This document shows positions 6,127 to 8,367 of a stretch of DNA of 8,367 bases, piece by piece (within the stretch, counting starts at the first letter, position 1; each line of letters begins with the position of its first letter). A program made the translations under genes and the position numbers. Source of the stretch: a bacterium (lineage in GTDB: Bacteria > Vulcanimicrobiota > Vulcanimicrobiia > Vulcanimicrobiales > Vulcanimicrobiaceae); the NCBI GenBank assembly GCA_021807645.1, contig JAKBCP010000019.1, forward strand, positions 1 to 8,367. The letters are read 5' to 3'. Under the pieces are notes generated by a model. The model was given only the letters and a program-made list of their open reading frames with translations. It had not been told where the DNA came from and did no database searches.

Positions 6127-7154
6127 GAGTGGCGTTCGACGCGCAGCCGACCGTCGGCAGCGCGACCGGCATCGGTGAGTACGCGCGCGAGCTCGCGCGC
6201 GCGCTCGGCGAGATTCCCGAGATCGAACTCGTGCCGTTGAGCGCGCCGCGAATCGACCCGTGGCGCTTCGACCGACGCGTATTTTGGGATCAGTTGTTGC
6301 TTCCGCTCGCTGCCGCGCGTTCGAAAGCGACGCTCCTGCATTGCACGTCGGGAACGATGCCGGCCTTCTCGACGCTGCCGATCGTGTTGACGCTCCACGA
6401 CGCGGCGTGGCTGCGCGTGCAGGGGCACACGCGCTTCTATGCGCGCGCATATTTCGGCACGTTGATGAAGCGCCTTTCGACGCGCACGCGCGCGATCGTC
6501 ACCGATTCGCGGTTCTCGGCACGCGAGATTCTTTCGCTGCACCCCGGCATCGAGGAACGCAACCTGCACGTGATTCCGCCCGGCGTCGCGGACGAATTTG
6601 CGCGCTTGGAGCTGCGCGCCGAGGAACGGGCGACGATTCTCGTCGTCGGCACGGTGGAGGCACGGAAGAACCTCGAGGTCGTGATCCGTGCGCTGCCGAC
6701 GTTGCCCGGCGTACGTGCGATCTCGGTTGGACCGAGCACGCCCTATCGCGAACGCTGCCTTGAGATCGCGCGCGAACTCGGCGTCGAGGAGCGGATCGAG
6801 TTTCGCGGCTACATCGAGCGCGCCGCGCTGCTCGATCTCTACGCGCGCTGCAGCGTGCTCGCGATGCCATCGCGCTACGAAGGCTTCGGCTTACCGCTCG
6901 CGCAGGCGCGCTGCGCCGGGCTGCCGGCGATTACGGCGCGCGGTTCCTCGCTCGACGAGATCGCGGGCGACGTGGTGCCGCGCATCGATCCCGACGACGT
7001 GCAAGGCTGGAGCGAGGCGCTCGGCGCGGTCTTTGCAGATCCCGAGCGCGCGCGTCGCGCCGCCGCGAACGACCGCGCAGCGGCCGTCGAGCGCTTTTCG
7101 TGGCGTCGCGCGGCGCAAGCGACCGCCGAGCTCTATCGAATCGCTTCGGTATAA
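6123..7154 (+). CDS. GT4-family glycosyltransferase
   Basis: A 343-residue protein starting on a GTG that overlaps the preceding TPR gene. It has the GT-B layout of family GT4. The N-terminal domain has the acceptor-side loop SATGIGEYARELARAL at 13-28, TLHDAAW at 90-96 with His92, and VTDSRFSAREI at 126-136. The linker is HVIPPGV at 149-155. The C-terminal nucleotide-sugar domain opens with ILVVGTVEARKNL at 172-184, including the conserved Arg181/Lys182. It continues with FRGYIERAALLDLYARCSV and PSRYEGFGLPLAQA at 249-262. In most GT4 enzymes the last motif is EX7E; here Glu253 is present but the second position is Gln261. Such enzymes add sugars to lipid-linked or surface glycans at the cytoplasmic face of the membrane. 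The sugar cannot be read from the sequence, though the N-terminal loop resembles mannosyltransferase-type members. The 3' end overlaps the convergent minus-strand gene by 22 bases. Confidence 0.88.
   Translation: MRVAFDAQPTVGSATGIGEYARELARALGEIPEIELVPLSAPRIDPWRFDRRVFWDQLLLPLAAARSKATLLHCTSGTMPAFSTLPIVLTLHDAAWLRVQGHTRFYARAYFGTLMKRLSTRTRAIVTDSRFSAREILSLHPGIEERNLHVIPPGVADEFARLELRAEERATILVVGTVEARKNLEVVIRALPTLPGVRAISVGPSTPYRERCLEIARELGVEERIEFRGYIERAALLDLYARCSVLAMPSRYEGFGLPLAQARCAGLPAITARGSSLDEIAGDVVPRIDPDDVQGWSEALGAVFADPERARRAAANDRAAAVERFSWRRAAQATAELYRIASV
7133..7154. other. Tail-to-tail overlap of convergent genes
   Basis: The last 22 bases of the plus-strand glycosyltransferase (ending TYR-ILE-ALA-SER-VAL, stop TAA 7152-7154) are also the last 22 bases of the minus-strand gene (ending YTEAIR, stop TAG 7135-7133). 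Both reading frames look genuine, so there is no room for an intergenic terminator and none is seen. Confidence 0.75.
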
Positions 7155-8367
7155 ACCGGCGAGCCGGGGGCACCGGCGGGGACGCTACCGTCGTCGGGGG
7201 CGAGAATCAGGCGCACCGGAAAGCTCGAGCCGGCATCGGGAATCGTCGTGATGTGCAGGCGCAGAAATCCGCGCGCCGGGACGACGTAGCTGCGTAGCTT
7301 GTAGCGCGTAAACGCGCGCACTTGATGCGACTGGACCAAAACGCGATCGATGAGATAGGTGCCGGTCGCACTACCGCCGCGCGGATTTTCGTAGAGTGCG
7401 ATCGTCTGCGCTTGGTGCGTCGGGTTGACGACGTTGATCTCGAAGTTCTGCAGTACGCCGTAGTCGCCGGAGAGCGCTTGCCCCACGAGATCGTTGGGAA
7501 GCGGCACTTGCCCGACTGCGAGTTCGAGATAGGGATCCTCGACGCTCCATTGCGTCGAGTAGCTAAATTCGGGAATCGAATAGATGCCGCGCGCGTGCGC
7601 GTGGTGCCCTTGCAAGAGCGTGTCGCTTTTAGGCGGCGAGTTCGGTGAATCGCTTGCCTTCTGCGCGAAGAGCATCAGGTGAATCAAGCCGCCGTTGAGC
7701 ACGCGTAATTGCAGCAGATCGCTGACGATGGAATCGGCGGGAAGATCTTGCACCGCGAGATTCACGCTGCCGTAGCCGGGGAGCTGAACGATCTTGCCTT
7801 CGTTGGTGACGAGATGCACGAGGAAGCGTTTGGTCGAGAGATGCCCCGCCTCCATTTCGTTGGGGCTCGGCCCGCCGCGCCCGTCGATAAACTGCAGCAG
7901 CGCGGGTTCGGGCGAGGTATTCGTCGCGCGCAACACGATGCGGCGCGCGATCGAGTGCGGCGGGTTATAGTGAAAGTAGAGAAAGCGCGATGGCGCTTGC
8001 CGGTGGAGATCGGCGGTGAAGAGAACGCCGTCGGTGGTGAGGCGCTCGGGGAAATCGCTGACCATCAGCGAGGACGGCGAGATGCGCGGGGCGGCGATAT
8101 TTTCGACGGTGAGGTTGACCGTGGAGTCGACTTCGATGTAGTTGTTGCCCTGCAGTGTCACCGGAACGCTGAGATTCAGCACGTCGTCGACGCCGAGCGG
8201 CGCATCGATGCCGATCTGCGAGCGGCTGAAAACGAGTTGCGCGCCGGGGCGCAACGCGACGCTCGCGGCGATCGCGTCGGCGACGCGCTTCAGCACGAAC
8301 GAGGCGCTCGCCGGTTCGCCGGTAACGCGTACCAACAGCGTGTGCTGCGGCACGCTGCCGGCGGGAT
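7133..8367 (-). CDS. Beta-rich secreted-type protein, DUF3370-like, 5' end outside window
   Basis: The frame is open from the right edge to a TAG at 7133-7135. A GTG at 8351-8353 would give 406 residues, but the frame continues upstream of it to the edge and shows no signal peptide there, so the true start is probably outside. The visible part is almost entirely beta-strand-like, with hydrophobic/polar alternation and frequent Asn, Pro and Gly. Residues numbered from that GTG show an N-terminal segment (1-90), then RFLYFHYNPPHSIARRIVLR at 123-142, LPGYGSVNL at 191-199, and SGDYGVLQNFEINVVNPTHQ at 295-314 near the end. The order of these blocks resembles DUF3370 proteins of Cyanobacteria, in which a phrase like H-G-N-Y-G-V precedes similar strands. 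That match is from memory and moderate at best. The function is unknown; an extracytoplasmic or surface location is inferred. It is transcribed towards the glycosyltransferase. Confidence 0.6.
   Translation of the reverse strand, partial: PAGSVPQHTLLVRVTGEPASASFVLKRVADAIAASVALRPGAQLVFSRSQIGIDAPLGVDDVLNLSVPVTLQGNNYIEVDSTVNLTVENIAAPRISPSSLMVSDFPERLTTDGVLFTADLHRQAPSRFLYFHYNPPHSIARRIVLRATNTSPEPALLQFIDGRGGPSPNEMEAGHLSTKRFLVHLVTNEGKIVQLPGYGSVNLAVQDLPADSIVSDLLQLRVLNGGLIHLMLFAQKASDSPNSPPKSDTLLQGHHAHARGIYSIPEFSYSTQWSVEDPYLELAVGQVPLPNDLVGQALSGDYGVLQNFEINVVNPTHQAQTIALYENPRGGSATGTYLIDRVLVQSHQVRAFTRYKLRSYVVPARGFLRLHITTIPDAGSSFPVRLILAPDDGSVPAGAPGSPVYTEAIR

Larger units (their letters stand above)
918..8275. 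repeat. Dispersed GCGATCGC octamers (HIP1-identical), six copies
   Basis: Found by reading: 918-925, 1437-1444, 2814-2821, 3850-3857, 6046-6053 and 8268-8275. All lie inside coding regions. The shorter core CGATCG occurs roughly 28 times by my hand count. The octamer is identical to the HIP1 palindrome of cyanobacterial genomes. Here the excess may simply reflect a general preference for CGATCG rather than a maintained octamer. Confidence 0.6.

Noticed and set aside
5569..6450. Minus-strand frame of 293 codons opposite the TPR and glycosyltransferase genes
   Set aside because: Extremely Arg/Ala-rich, as expected from the complement of CG-rich codons, and it crosses two supported genes.
7322..7648. 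Plus-strand frame of 108 codons inside the minus-strand gene
   Set aside because: No ribosome binding site or domain pattern is seen, and the minus-strand frame is far longer and protein-like.

Overview
The window is a GC-rich, densely packed stretch from a diderm (outer-membrane-bearing) bacterium. Several genes speak for lipopolysaccharide: the end of an O-antigen ligase/polymerase-like protein, an LptC-like protein, LptB and an LptF/LptG permease, followed by a secreted protein that looks like an outer-membrane beta-barrel. Two other genes, a DUF3084 protein and a minus-strand protein resembling DUF3370, belong to families I know mainly from Cyanobacteria and related deep-branching phyla. 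High GC, Lpt genes and these families together suggest an uncultured lineage such as Eremiobacterota (WPS-2) or Armatimonadota. This is an inference; no rRNA or marker gene in the window settles it.

Layout. Bases 1-4092 hold six plus-strand genes in one tightly coupled run: O-antigen ligase-like (partial), lptC-like, lptB, lptF/G-like, DUF3084 and a YqgF/RuvX-like RNase H-fold gene. Four of the five junctions are 4-base start/stop overlaps and the fifth is a 4-base gap. Bases 4093-4231 are the only real intergenic stretch. It can fold into hairpins, and the last one takes in part of the ribosome binding site of the next gene. Bases 4232-7154 hold a second coupled run: a secreted barrel-like protein, a membrane-anchored TPR protein that appears to start on a CTG, and a GT4 glycosyltransferase. 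From the right edge back to 7133 a minus-strand gene converges on the glycosyltransferase and overlaps its end by 22 bases.

How the genes may work together. LptB drives the LptF/G permease, which lifts LPS from the inner membrane and hands it to the LptC-like periplasmic protein. The ligase-like protein and the glycosyltransferase would build or attach surface glycan. The barrel protein and the TPR protein are unassigned envelope components. DUF3084 sits in the same coupled run, which hints at an envelope role, and the YqgF/RuvX-like gene travels with it.

No tRNA, rRNA, CRISPR array, transposon or convincing rho-independent terminator was seen. The most promising points for follow-up are the structured leader at 4093-4231, the DUF3084 and RuvX-like pair inside an Lpt operon, the altered EX7E motif in the glycosyltransferase, and the high density of CGATCG sites, including six GCGATCGC octamers identical to cyanobacterial HIP1.
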